Positions 9,563 through 20,623 of a DNA stretch of 64,000 nucleotides are shown in pieces. Position 1 is the first letter of the stretch. Each line of letters starts with the position of its first letter. The notes beneath the pieces are model-generated. The model worked only from the letters and a program-made list of their open reading frames with translations, did not search any database and was not told where the DNA came from. This DNA is from Pseudomonas sp. NBRC 111124 (GTDB lineage Bacteria; Pseudomonadota; Gammaproteobacteria; Pseudomonadales; Pseudomonadaceae): the NCBI RefSeq assembly GCF_001320245.1, contig NZ_BCBA01000027.1:165817-229816 (forward strand), written 5' to 3'. The translations under genes and the position numbers were made by a program.

Positions 9563-9877
9563 CTAGCGATGCGGCAGCGTCCTGGATCTCGCCGAGTTGG
9601 CGGGGCGTTTCTTGTCCTTGAGCCAGATGATCTTGGCCGTTGTCGGTTCCGCTTGCGGGAATGTACCGGCGCAGGCATTGCGGCGTTCCGGGAGGGACTC
9701 CAGGTAAGCCTTGATCACTTCGAACTCTGCATGGCTCAAACCACGCAACTCCAGCTCGGCTGGCATCTCGTCGCGTAATCTTACCGAGGTTCTGGCGACT
9801 TCCAGTGCCAGGCCAAGACGGTCGATCAGGCGTTCGTAAAGCTCCGGTTTGATTGCGGGTAGCTGCGTCTCTCCCAT
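9563..9877 (-). CDS. small hypothetical protein upstream of leuS
   Basis: 104 residues starting MGETQLPAIKPELYERLIDRL, with a good GAGGTG ribosome site before the ATG at 9877. It is predicted to be soluble, mainly helical in residues 1-65, with a basic C-terminal tail (KDKKRPANSARSR). No signal peptide or known motif is recognised. It is divergent from leuS. Codon use looks native, so it is probably a real lineage-specific gene of unknown function. Confidence 0.6.
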   Translation of the reverse strand: MGETQLPAIKPELYERLIDRLGLALEVARTSVRLRDEMPAELELRGLSHAEFEVIKAYLESLPERRNACAGTFPQAEPTTAKIIWLKDKKRPANSARSRTLPHR

Positions 9878-9928
9878 CCGTTCACCTCATTGAAGATAAA
9901 GATTATCTCCCCCCACACCTGAGCTTAG

Positions 9929-12712
<2,784 letters not shown>

Positions 12713-12773
12713 TGGCAACGCCCACCTGCACCCCGTGCGGGTGGGCGGTATCGGCCCACAAGGGAGCAACAAC

Positions 12774-13379
12774 ATGATCAAACGCAATCTGCTGGTAATG
12801 GGCCTGGCTGTTCTGCTCAGCGCCTGCGGTTTCCAGCTGCGCGGCACCGGCACCAACGATCTGCAGGTCAAGGAGATGGACGTCAGTGCACGCAATGCCT
12901 ACGGCCCTACCCTGGTGCAACTGCGCCAGGTACTTGAGCGCAGTGGCGTCAACGTGCATGCCGGCGCGCCTTATCGCCTGGTGCTGACCAACGAGCAGGA
13001 AAACTCGCGCTCGGCGAGCTATGCCGGCGGCAACAGCACGGCCGAGTATGAGCTCACCACCACGCTCAATTACAGCATCCTGGGCCTGAACAACCTGGAG
13101 CTGATGAGCGACAAGGTAGAAGTGCGCAAGACGTATGTGCGTGACGGCGGCAACATCACCGGCTCCGATCAGGAAGCCCAGCGGGCTCGCGAAGAAATGC
13201 GCCGCGACCTGGTGCAGTCGATGGTCTCACGCCTGCAACTGCTGAGCCCGTCGCAACTCGACGAACTGCAGCGCAAGGCCGACGCACGTGCCAAGGCCGA
13301 AGCCGACGCACTGGAGGCCGCGCGCCGCCAGCAGGCGGAAACGCCGCAGCAGTCGCCTCTGGAAATCCCGGGCAACTAA
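12774..13379 (+). CDS. lptE: LPS-assembly lipoprotein LptE
   Basis: 201 residues with a lipoprotein signal ending LLSAC (Cys18), followed by GFQLRGTG, typical of LptE/RlpB. LptE plugs the LptD barrel in the outer membrane and delivers LPS to the surface. The C-terminus carries a long charged, alanine-rich helix (about residues 130-190), common in pseudomonads. It is preceded by AAGGGAG, 11 nt before the ATG, and followed by a perfect hairpin in the 36-nt gap to holA. Confidence 0.93.
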   Translation: MIKRNLLVMGLAVLLSACGFQLRGTGTNDLQVKEMDVSARNAYGPTLVQLRQVLERSGVNVHAGAPYRLVLTNEQENSRSASYAGGNSTAEYELTTTLNYSILGLNNLELMSDKVEVRKTYVRDGGNITGSDQEAQRAREEMRRDLVQSMVSRLQLLSPSQLDELQRKADARAKAEADALEAARRQQAETPQQSPLEIPGN

Positions 13380-13385
13380 GCCCGA

Positions 13386-13407
13386 GCGGGGCACTTCGGT
13401 GCCCCGC
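13386..13407 (+). promoter_or_regulatory. UUCG-capped hairpin between lptE and holA
   Basis: GCGGGGCAC (13386-13394) and GTGCCCCGC (13399-13407) form a perfect 9-bp stem closed by the stable cUUCGg tetraloop. There is no T tract, so it is not a standard terminator. It ends 8 nt before the holA ATG, where a ribosome site would be expected and none is seen. An effect on holA expression or on mRNA processing is possible. Confidence 0.6.
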
Positions 13408-13415
13408 CTGCTCCC

Positions 13416-14453
13416 ATGAAGCTCGCCCCCGCCCAACTCAACAAGCACCTGCAAGGTAGCCTGGCCCCGGTCTACGTGGTCAGCGGCGACGACCCGCTGC
13501 TGTGCCAGGAAGCCGCCGACGCCATCCGCAACGCGGCGCGTCAGCAAGGCTTCGACGAGCGCCAGGTGTTCAGCGCCGATGCCAACTTCGACTGGGGCAC
13601 CCTGCTGCAAGCGGGTGCCAGCCTGTCGCTGTTCGCCCAACGGCGCCTGCTGGAGCTGCGCCTACCCTCAGGCAAGCCCGGTGACAAGGGCGCCGCTGCG
13701 CTCATGGAGTATTGTGCAAAGCCCGCCGAAGACACCCTGCTGCTGATCAGCCTGCCCAAGCTCGATGGCAGTGCGCAAAAGACCAAGTGGGGCAAGGCAC
13801 TCATCGAAGGCACCCACTGCCAGTTCATCCAGATCTGGCCAGTGGATGCTCAGCAATTGCCTCAGTGGATCAACCAGCGCCTGGCCCAGGCCGGGCTGTC
13901 GGCCCAGCGCGATGCCGTTGACCTGATCGCCGCGCGGGTCGAAGGCAACTTGCTGGCCGCAGCCCAGGAGATCGAAAAGCTCAAGCTGCTGGCAGACGGC
14001 AACCAGATCACCGTCGAGACGGTTCAGGCTGCCGTTGCCGACAGTGCGCGCTTCGATGTCTTCGGGCTGGTTGATGCCATCCTCAATGGTGAAGCCGCGC
14101 ATGCACTGCGTATGCTCGAAGGCTTGCGTGGCGAGGGCGTGGAACCGCCAGTGATTCTCTGGGCACTGGCCCGTGAACTGCGCCTGCTGGCCGGGCTGGC
14201 CCAGCAGTTCAGCCAAGGCGTGCCACTGGACAAAGCCTTCAGCCAGGCACGCCCACCCGTTTGGGATAAACGCCGACCGCTGGTCAGCAAAGCCCTTCAA
14301 CGTCTCTCGGCGCAGCGTTGGGCTCAGCTGCTGCAGGATGCCCAGCGTATCGATGCGCAGATCAAGGGCCAGGCCGAAGGCTCGCCCTGGACTGGGCTAT
14401 CGCGGTTGGCGCTGTTGATGGCAGGCCAGCGGCTGGTACTACCACCGGAGTAA
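13416..14453 (+). CDS. holA: DNA polymerase III delta subunit
   Basis: 345 residues, standard for HolA, which opens the beta clamp within the DnaX clamp loader. The N-terminal YVVSGDDPLLCQEA block (residues about 18-31) and the C-terminal collar-like helical domain fit the family. The ATG has no clear Shine-Dalgarno sequence and directly follows the hairpin at 13386-13407, so translation may be low or coupled; the subunit is needed in few copies. Fourth gene of the leuS region. Confidence 0.94.
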   Translation: MKLAPAQLNKHLQGSLAPVYVVSGDDPLLCQEAADAIRNAARQQGFDERQVFSADANFDWGTLLQAGASLSLFAQRRLLELRLPSGKPGDKGAAALMEYCAKPAEDTLLLISLPKLDGSAQKTKWGKALIEGTHCQFIQIWPVDAQQLPQWINQRLAQAGLSAQRDAVDLIAARVEGNLLAAAQEIEKLKLLADGNQITVETVQAAVADSARFDVFGLVDAILNGEAAHALRMLEGLRGEGVEPPVILWALARELRLLAGLAQQFSQGVPLDKAFSQARPPVWDKRRPLVSKALQRLSAQRWAQLLQDAQRIDAQIKGQAEGSPWTGLSRLALLMAGQRLVLPPE

Positions 14454-14561
14454 CCGGAGCTTATGCAGGCTCCTGCCCGGCCATATACACAATCAATTGG
14501 CCCCACCCTGCCCCAAGCCCTAAAGTCCGCCCGGTAATCCACCCAAGCCGGGAACCTCGCC

Positions 14562-14726
14562 ATGAGCAAGAAGCCGAAAAAACACGGCCCCAACAAGGCC
14601 AAGTCGATCATCGCCCAACCGCTGTTCCGCTGCCGTCAGGAACAACCGAACAAGGGCAAAGGCAGCTACCGCCGCGAAGCCTTCCAATCGAGAGATTGGG
14701 AGGCTTCTTACTTTTTGGCCGCATGA
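14562..14726 (+). CDS. arfA: alternative ribosome-rescue factor ArfA
   Basis: 54 codons starting MSKKPKKHGPNKAKSIIAQP. The core LFRCR and the following basic KGKGSYRREA block match ArfA, which recruits RF2 to ribosomes stalled on mRNAs lacking a stop codon when trans-translation fails. The basic N-terminus differs from the E. coli protein but is usual in pseudomonads. The 3' part of the gene encodes a perfect terminator hairpin (14680-14703 plus T-rich tail), so the mRNA probably ends inside the reading frame and the protein is made from a non-stop message, as known for ArfA. It lies between holA and a transglycosylase gene. Confidence 0.85.
   Translation: MSKKPKKHGPNKAKSIIAQPLFRCRQEQPNKGKGSYRREAFQSRDWEASYFLAA
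14680..14716 (+). terminator. intrinsic terminator inside the arfA reading frame
   Basis: The 10-bp stem CCTTCCAATC (14680-14689) / GATTGGGAGG (14694-14703) has one G-T pair and a GAGA tetraloop of the GNRA type, followed by CTTCTTACTTTTT (14704-14716). All of it lies upstream of the arfA stop codon at 14724. It fits the documented logic in which tmRNA normally tags ArfA made from its truncated message. Confidence 0.8.
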
Positions 14727-14786
14727 AAGCATCGCAAGCGCAGGCATGGTATGGTCGGCACCTGACCTGCAATTCTGGATCTGTGC

Positions 14787-16103
14787 ATGCTCTTGAGTCT
14801 TCTTCCCCGTTGGAATTCCCGCCAGTTGTTCGCGGCCTCCAGCTTCATCCTGCTCGTCGCCTGCGCGGAAAAACCCACCGCCGCCGACGCCCTGCCGCTG
14901 GCCCCCGCCCAGCCTGCGCCGGTCGTTACCCTGCCCGGTACCACGCCCGACGTCAGCACTGAAATCCAGCCCCTGCAAACCTTCGCCCAATGGCAAGCCG
15001 GTTTCCGCCAGCAGGCATTGCAGGCCGGCATCGCGCCGAACACCTTCGACCGCGCGTTCCTCGGCGTCACGCCAGACATGGACGTGATCAAGGCCGACCG
15101 CAGCCAGCCCGAATTCACCCGCCCGGTGTGGGAATACCTTGATGGCGCGCTATCGCCCCTTCGCGTGCGCAACGGTAAGAAACTGCTGGAGCAGAACGCC
15201 GAACTGCTGACCCGCATCGAGCAACGCTATGGCGTCGACCGCCAGGCACTCGTCGCTGTTTGGGGCATGGAGAGCAACTTCGGCCAGTTCCAGGGCAGCA
15301 AGTCTGTGATCCGCTCACTGGCGACCCTGGCCTATGAAGGTCGTCGGCCACAATTCGCCCAGGACCAGCTGATCGCCGCCCTGCAGATCATCCAGCATGG
15401 CGATATCCAGCCTGAGGCCATGCGCGGATCGTGGGCCGGGGCCATGGGCCAGACCCAGTTCATCCCGACCACCTACAACAGTTACGCGGTGGACTTCGAC
15501 GGTGACGGCCGCCGCGACATCTGGAACAGCACACCCGACGCCCTGGCCTCAACAGCCAATTACCTGCAGAGCTCGGGCTGGAAGCATGGCCAACCGTGGG
15601 GCTTCGAAGTGCAGATACCGGCAGGTTTCGACTACTGGCAGGCCGACGGCGCGCTGCGCAAGCCGGTGTATGAATGGCTGCAGATGGGTGTAAAGCTACC
15701 GGCAGGCACCCAGCTGCCAGCCGGCAGCAACCAGCTGTCGGCTGCCCTGCTGTTGCCAGCCGGCGCCCGTGGGCCGGCGTTCCTGGTCCTGGACAACTTC
15801 CGCGCGATCCTCAAGTACAACAACTCGTCGTCCTACGCGCTGGCGGTGAGCTTGCTGGGTGATCGCTTCTCGGGTTGGGGCTTCATCAGCGGCAGTTGGC
15901 CGAAGGAAGACCTGCCGTTGAGCCGCAGCGAACGGATGGAACTGCAGAATCTGCTGAATGCCAGCGGCCATGAAGCAGGGAACCCGGATGGCATCATCGG
16001 GGCCAACACTCGCAAGGCCATTCGCAATGCCCAGCAGCAACTGGGGTGGCCGGCGGATGGCTATCCGACCCACAAGCTGCTCGACAGCCTGCGCCAGCGC
16101 TGA
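14787..16103 (+). CDS. lipoprotein lytic murein transglycosylase with peptidoglycan-binding domain (SltB3-like)
   Basis: 438 residues with a lipoprotein signal ending LLVAC (Cys26). The SltB/MltB-type catalytic domain spans about residues 60-360, with the catalytic Glu in WGMESNFGQF and the family block GAMGQTQFIPTTY. A C-terminal peptidoglycan-binding domain (about residues 375-438: GNPDGIIGANTRKAI) follows. It would cleave glycan strands from the outer membrane with formation of 1,6-anhydro ends. By position after holA/arfA it corresponds to SltB3 of P. aeruginosa (memory-based). A REP pair follows. Confidence 0.88.
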   Translation: MLLSLLPRWNSRQLFAASSFILLVACAEKPTAADALPLAPAQPAPVVTLPGTTPDVSTEIQPLQTFAQWQAGFRQQALQAGIAPNTFDRAFLGVTPDMDVIKADRSQPEFTRPVWEYLDGALSPLRVRNGKKLLEQNAELLTRIEQRYGVDRQALVAVWGMESNFGQFQGSKSVIRSLATLAYEGRRPQFAQDQLIAALQIIQHGDIQPEAMRGSWAGAMGQTQFIPTTYNSYAVDFDGDGRRDIWNSTPDALASTANYLQSSGWKHGQPWGFEVQIPAGFDYWQADGALRKPVYEWLQMGVKLPAGTQLPAGSNQLSAALLLPAGARGPAFLVLDNFRAILKYNNSSSYALAVSLLGDRFSGWGFISGSWPKEDLPLSRSERMELQNLLNASGHEAGNPDGIIGANTRKAIRNAQQQLGWPADGYPTHKLLDSLRQR

Positions 16104-16127
16104 AGCCCCTGGGGCCGCATGCGGCCC

Positions 16128-16192
16128 ATCGCGACACAAGGCCGCTCCTACAAGGAATCGCATTCTCTTGTAGGAGCGGCCTTGTGTCGCGA
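16128..16192. repeat. inverted REP-like pair
   Basis: A variant repeat: left arm 16128-16154 and right arm 16167-16192, with core CACAAGGCCGCTCCTACAAG. It separates the convergent transglycosylase and ldcA genes. Confidence 0.8.
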
Positions 16193-16219
16193 CTGGGCTG
16201 CGAAGCAGCCCCGGCGATC

Positions 16220-17158
16220 TCAGCCCTTGAACAGATCGTGACCCAGCACCAATTTCTGCTTCCCACTGTCCAGCCTCACCCAGGCCCCCAACGGCAAGCA
16301 CACATTCGGGTCACAATGCCCACTGCGCCACCCGGCCAGCACCGGCACGCCCAGCCGCCCGAATGTCTCCTCCAACAGCGGCGTCAATGCCGCCACGGTA
16401 ATCCCGGCAAAATCCCCTACCAGCACGCCCTTGATGCCCTCCAGCTTGCCTGCCAGGCGCAAGTGGGTCAGCAACCGGTCCACCCGATAAAGCGGCTCGT
16501 TGACGTCCTCGATGAACAGGATGCAGCCCTGGGTATCAATCTCCGCTAACGTCCCCAGGGTTGCGCTCAGCATCGACAGGTTGCCACCAAGCAAGCGCCC
16601 ACTGGCGGCACCGGGTACAACGCAATTCAAGGCGAATTCGGACGGATGGACAATTTCATCCCCGCCCCTCAGAAGCCCGCCCAATTGGGCCAGCAGCGAC
16701 GACTCGGTCGGCTGCAACTTGGCGCCCAACAAGTCGGCATTGAGCATCGGGCCGTGGAAGGTGATCAGCCCGGTACGCTGGTAGATGGCCGTGTGCAGTG
16801 CGGTGATGTCGCTGTAGCCGACCAGCGGCTTGGGGTTGCGGCGGATCAACTCGAAATCCAACCGGTCGAGCAACCGCATGCTGCCATAACCCCCGCGCAT
16901 ACAAAGGATCGCGTCGACCTCCGGGTCGGCAAAGGCCGCATGCAGGTCCTGCAAGCGCTGCTCATCGCTACCGGCCAGGTAACCCTCGGCCTGATGAACA
17001 CCCGGGTAGATCCGGCAGCGGTAGCCACGCTCGGCGAACCACTGGCCGGCCTTCTGTGCATCCAGGCGCGCCGGCCCTGCCGGGGCAACAATGGCGAAGC
17101 AGGCATTGTTCGCCAGCGCCCTGGGCAAACGGGATTCCATGGTTTCAGCGCAGTTCAT
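16220..17158 (-). CDS. ldcA: LD-carboxypeptidase (muramoyltetrapeptide carboxypeptidase)
   Basis: 312 residues, peptidase family S66. The Ser nucleophile sits in LVGYSDITALH, the Glu in FIEDVNEPLYRVDRLL and the His in WRSGHCDPN, which completes the Ser-Glu-His triad. The enzyme removes the terminal D-Ala from tetrapeptides during murein recycling in the cytoplasm. The ATG at 17158 has AGGAG correctly spaced. It stands alone behind the lipA terminator. Confidence 0.93.
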   Translation of the reverse strand: MNCAETMESRLPRALANNACFAIVAPAGPARLDAQKAGQWFAERGYRCRIYPGVHQAEGYLAGSDEQRLQDLHAAFADPEVDAILCMRGGYGSMRLLDRLDFELIRRNPKPLVGYSDITALHTAIYQRTGLITFHGPMLNADLLGAKLQPTESSLLAQLGGLLRGGDEIVHPSEFALNCVVPGAASGRLLGGNLSMLSATLGTLAEIDTQGCILFIEDVNEPLYRVDRLLTHLRLAGKLEGIKGVLVGDFAGITVAALTPLLEETFGRLGVPVLAGWRSGHCDPNVCLPLGAWVRLDSGKQKLVLGHDLFKG

Positions 17159-17179
17159 CGCAGCTCCTTTCTGTACCGC

Positions 17180-17222
17180 AAAAACAAAAATGCCGATGCC
17201 GCCTTTCAGCGTGCATCGGCAT
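17180..17222 (-). terminator. terminator downstream of lipA
   Basis: On the minus strand the 10-bp stem ATGCCGATGC (17222-17213) / GCATCGGCAT (17199-17190) is followed by TTTTGTTTTT. It ends the DUF493-lipB-lipA transcript 18 bp after the lipA stop. Confidence 0.88.
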
Positions 17223-17240
17223 GTTCAGCTCAAGCCCGGA

Positions 17241-18257
17241 TCAGAGCTTGATCTTGGCTTCGTGAGCCTGCTGGTCGGCGTGGTACGACGAACGTACCAA
17301 CGGGCCGGACGCGACGTTCTTGAAGCCCATCTTGTAACCTTCCTCGGCGAACCAGGCGAAGGTGTCCGGGTGGACGAAACGCTGCACCGGCAAGTGGCTA
17401 CGCGATGGCTGCAGGTACTGGCCGAGGGTCAGCATGTCGATGTCATGCTCGCGCATGCGGTGCATGACCTCGATCACTTCCTCGTCGGTTTCGCCCAGGC
17501 CCAGCATCAGGCCCGACTTGGTCGGCACGTGCGGAACCATCTGCTTGAACTTCTGCAGCAGATCCAGCGACCAGTCATAGTCCGAACCCGGGCGCGCGGC
17601 CTTGTACAGGCGCGGTACGGTCTCGAGGTTGTGGTTGAACACGTCCGGCGGCGTTTGCGCGGTGATTTCCAGGGCGACGTCCATGCGGCCACGGTAGTCC
17701 GGCACCAGGGTTTCCAGCTGCACGCCCGGCGACAATGCGCGGATTTCGCGAATGCAGTCGGCGAAGTGCTGGGCACCGCCATCACGCAGGTCGTCGCGGT
17801 CCACCGAGGTGATCACCACGTATTTCAGGCGCAGGTCGGCGATGGCCACGGCCAGGTTTTTTGGCTCGTCCAGGTCCAGCGGCTTCGGCCGACCATGGCC
17901 GACGTCGCAGAACGGGCAGCGACGGGTACAGATGTCACCCATGATCATGAAGGTTGCGGTGCCACCGGAGAAGCACTCGCCCAGGTTCGGGCAGGACGCC
18001 TCTTCGCACACACTGTGCAGCTTGTGCTTGCGCAGCAGCTGCTTGATGCGGTCGACTTCCGGCGATACCGGGATGCGCACGCGAATCCAGTCTGGCTTTT
18101 TCGGCAGCTCGTCGGTGGGGATGATCTTCACCGGGATGCGCGCAACCTTTTCGGCGCCACGCAGTTTTACCCCAGCTTCCACTTTCTTCGGCGCTGGGCG
18201 CGCGGTGGCATCCTGGGTAGGTATCAGGTTCGGCACGGCTTCTTGCACAGTTGTCAT
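17241..18257 (-). CDS. lipA: lipoyl synthase
   Basis: 338 residues. Two [4Fe-4S] motifs are visible: the auxiliary-cluster [12 protein letters not shown] near residue 80 and the radical-[12 protein letters not shown] just after residue 100. LipA inserts two sulfurs into octanoyl groups on lipoyl domains. The 2-nt gap to lipB and the shared terminator show an operon. Start is the ATG at 18257. Confidence 0.97.
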   Translation of the reverse strand: MTTVQEAVPNLIPTQDATARPAPKKVEAGVKLRGAEKVARIPVKIIPTDELPKKPDWIRVRIPVSPEVDRIKQLLRKHKLHSVCEEASCPNLGECFSGGTATFMIMGDICTRRCPFCDVGHGRPKPLDLDEPKNLAVAIADLRLKYVVITSVDRDDLRDGGAQHFADCIREIRALSPGVQLETLVPDYRGRMDVALEITAQTPPDVFNHNLETVPRLYKAARPGSDYDWSLDLLQKFKQMVPHVPTKSGLMLGLGETDEEVIEVMHRMREHDIDMLTLGQYLQPSRSHLPVQRFVHPDTFAWFAEEGYKMGFKNVASGPLVRSSYHADQQAHEAKIKL

Positions 18258-18259
18258 AT

Positions 18260-18907
18260 TCAGTCGATTCCGCCCGTGAGGGTCGTCTGCTCAGCATAGT
18301 CGAGGTGCTTGACCAGCTGTCCGCGCAGCCTTGTCCTGACCTCGTCGAGTTCGATCGGGCCTGCCAGGTCGCGCAGCTGGGTCATGGCCAGCCCCGCATA
18401 CCCGCAGGGGTTGATTCGGCGGAATGGCGCGAGGTCCATGTCCACGTTCAGAGCAAGGCCGTGGAAGGAACGGCCGTTGCGGATTCGCAGGCCGAGGGAG
18501 GCGATTTTCGCTCCGTCGACATAGACACCCGGCGCATCGGGTTTGGCCACGGCGGTTACGTCATAGCTGGCAAGCAGGTCGATCAGGGTCTGCTCGATTC
18601 GGCTCACCAGCTCGCGCACGCCATAGCCCAGGCGGCGCACATCCAGCAGCAGGTAGGCCACCAACTGCCCGGGGCCATGGTAGGTCACCTGGCCACCGCG
18701 GTCGGTCTGCACCACCGGGATCTCGCCCGGTACCAACAGGTGCTCGGCCTTGCCGGCCTGGCCTTGGGTGAAGACCGCGGGGTGCTCGACCAGCCAGATT
18801 TCGTCCTGGCTGTCCGGGCTACGCTGCTCGGTGAAGCGACGCATGGCCTCCAGCACCGGTTCATAGGGCTGCAGGCCAAGCTCGCGAATACCGAGGCAAC
18901 GCGACAT
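18260..18907 (-). CDS. lipB: lipoyl(octanoyl) transferase
   Basis: 215 residues, LipB family. The [16 protein letters not shown] signature (residues about 67-82), the Lys of [11 protein letters not shown] and the catalytic Cys of [13 protein letters not shown] are present. The enzyme moves octanoate from ACP to lipoate-dependent proteins as substrate for LipA. Its start overlaps the stop codon of the DUF493 gene by one base. Confidence 0.96.
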   Translation of the reverse strand: MSRCLGIRELGLQPYEPVLEAMRRFTEQRSPDSQDEIWLVEHPAVFTQGQAGKAEHLLVPGEIPVVQTDRGGQVTYHGPGQLVAYLLLDVRRLGYGVRELVSRIEQTLIDLLASYDVTAVAKPDAPGVYVDGAKIASLGLRIRNGRSFHGLALNVDMDLAPFRRINPCGYAGLAMTQLRDLAGPIELDEVRTRLRGQLVKHLDYAEQTTLTGGID

Positions 18908-19182
18908 CAGAGCACCATTTTCACGATGCCGGTGGCACGCAAGGCACTGTTGATGTCGTGCAGTTGGTCTTCGCTTTCAGCGATGATATGCAACTGCACG
19001 GTGGTGTACTTGCCTTCCTTGCTCTGGCGCTCGGCCAGCGTGGCAAGGTCGACCTTGGCATGCTTGCTGAGGATCTCGATCACCGTGTCCCTGAAGCCGA
19101 CAACGGTATCGCCGATTACCTTGATCGGGTAATCGTCGCAGGGGAATTCGATCTTGTGCGACTTGACGTCTGGTTCGCTCAT
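18907..19182 (-). CDS. ybeD: DUF493 (YbeD) family protein
   Basis: 91 residues with the conserved [15 protein letters not shown] start and the terminal VKMVL strand of the YbeD/DUF493 fold, which resembles the regulatory ACT-like domain. Its gene neighbourhood dacA-ybeD-lipB-lipA is conserved through gammaproteobacteria, but no biochemical function is established. It probably begins the lip operon here. Confidence 0.93.
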   Translation of the reverse strand: MSEPDVKSHKIEFPCDDYPIKVIGDTVVGFRDTVIEILSKHAKVDLATLAERQSKEGKYTTVQLHIIAESEDQLHDINSALRATGIVKMVL

Positions 19183-19206
19183 GGCGGAAACGGCCTCGTA
19201 AGCCGT

Positions 19207-19241
19207 GGCAACAACAACGCCCCCGCAGGATGCGCGGGGGC
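19207..19241 (-). terminator. terminator downstream of dacA
   Basis: Minus-strand stem GCCCCCGC (19241-19234) / GCGGGGGC (19226-19219), 7-nt loop, followed by GTTGTTGTT. It lies 15 bp after the dacA stop and just upstream of the ybeD start. Confidence 0.7.
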
Positions 19242-19255
19242 TTGCAGGTCACGTA

Positions 19256-20416
19256 TCAGTTGAACAACCCGTAGAAGAATAGACGGATGCTATCCCACAT
19301 ACGGCGGAAGAAACCACCTTCCTCGACGCCATCAAGGGCGATCAGGTCGGCGCTGTGAACCACGTTCTCGTCCAGTTTGACTTCCACTTTGCCGATCACG
19401 TCACCTTTGGCGATCGGTGCGGTGAGCTGCGGGTTCATGGTCATCGAAGCCTGCAGACGCTTCAATTGGCCTTTAGGCATAGTCATGGTCAGGTCGTCAG
19501 CCAGGCCAGCCTTGACTTGGCTGGTAGCGCCCTTCCAGACCGGCGCCTGGGTGAGTTCGGTGCCCTTCTGGTAGAAGGTCTGGGTTTCGAAGAAGCGGAA
19601 GCCGTAAGTCAGCAGCTTCTGGGTCTCGGCAGCGCGGGCTTGTTCGCTGTTGGTGCCGAACACCACGGCGATCAGGCGCTGGCCGTCACGTACGGCCGAA
19701 GCCACCATGCAGTAACCGGCTTCTTCGGTGTGGCCGGTTTTCAGACCGTCGACGGTCTTGTCACGCCACAGCAGCAGGTTGCGGTTCGGCTGCTTGATGT
19801 TGTTCCAGAAGAACTCTTTCTGCGAGTAGATGGCGTAGTGGGCCGGGTCGATGGTGATGATCGCGCGGGCCAGCAGCGCCATATCGTGAGCCGAGGAGTA
19901 GTGCTCCGGGTTCGGCAGGCCGGTCGGGTTCATGAAGTGGCTGTTGGACATGCCCAGCTCGGCAGCGGTCTTGTTCATCATGTCGGCGAAGGCGTCTTCG
20001 CTGCCGGCGATGTGCTCAGACAGGGCAACCGAGGCATCGTTGCCCGACTGGATGATGATGCCGTGCAGCAGGTCGCTCACGGTGACCTGGCTACCGACCT
20101 TGATGAACATGCGCGAACCGCCGGTACGCCAGGCGTTTTCGCTGACGGTGACCGGGTCGTTCTCGCCGATCTGGCCACGACGGATGTCGACAGTGGCGAT
20201 GTAGGCGGTCATCAGCTTGGTCAGGCTGGCTGGCGGCAGACGCTCGTCACCGTTGTTCTCGACCAGCACGTTGCCGCTGGACGCGTCCATGAGTACGTAG
20301 GACTTGGCTGCCAGTTGCGGTGGCGCCGGCATCATCTGCTCTGCTGCAAAGGCAGCAGGCGTGAGCATCAGCAGTACGGGCAGGCAAAGTCGTTTGGCAA
20401 GGTTGGTGATGTTCAT
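19256..20416 (-). CDS. dacA: D-alanyl-D-alanine carboxypeptidase (PBP5/6 type)
   Basis: 386 residues with a signal peptide (about residues 1-24). The active-site motifs are SLTK (PPASLTKLMTAY), SGN (IQSGNDASV) and KTG (DGLKTGHTEE). A beta-rich PBP5 C-terminal domain and a final amphipathic helix (FFRRMWDSIRLFFYGLFN) that anchors to the inner membrane are visible. It trims pentapeptides in the periplasm. It corresponds to dacC of P. aeruginosa by position beside rlpA. Confidence 0.96.
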   Translation of the reverse strand: MNITNLAKRLCLPVLLMLTPAAFAAEQMMPAPPQLAAKSYVLMDASSGNVLVENNGDERLPPASLTKLMTAYIATVDIRRGQIGENDPVTVSENAWRTGGSRMFIKVGSQVTVSDLLHGIIIQSGNDASVALSEHIAGSEDAFADMMNKTAAELGMSNSHFMNPTGLPNPEHYSSAHDMALLARAIITIDPAHYAIYSQKEFFWNNIKQPNRNLLLWRDKTVDGLKTGHTEEAGYCMVASAVRDGQRLIAVVFGTNSEQARAAETQKLLTYGFRFFETQTFYQKGTELTQAPVWKGATSQVKAGLADDLTMTMPKGQLKRLQASMTMNPQLTAPIAKGDVIGKVEVKLDENVVHSADLIALDGVEEGGFFRRMWDSIRLFFYGLFN

Positions 20417-20595
20417 CCGTCTCTCGAAAATCGCTAATGGTCTGATGTTCCGTGGGCCACATCGTGTGCCCAGCGCCAGTCAGTCTAGTTTTGGTGGCCA
20501 TGGACGGCCCACAAAGTGCGTCGTTATGACGCTGCGGGCAAAAGCCGACATTGTACATGGCCGGGGCTGGCAATTCATGACAAAACCGACAGTTT

Positions 20596-20615
20596 GTGGG
20601 GGTCAAAGCCCCCAC
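20596..20615 (-). other. hairpin downstream of rlpA
   Basis: GTGGGGG (20596-20602) and CCCCCAC (20609-20615) form a 7-bp stem with a 6-nt loop directly after the rlpA stop. The following T content is modest, so it is a weak terminator candidate. Confidence 0.45.
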
Positions 20616-20623
20616 AGCAACGG

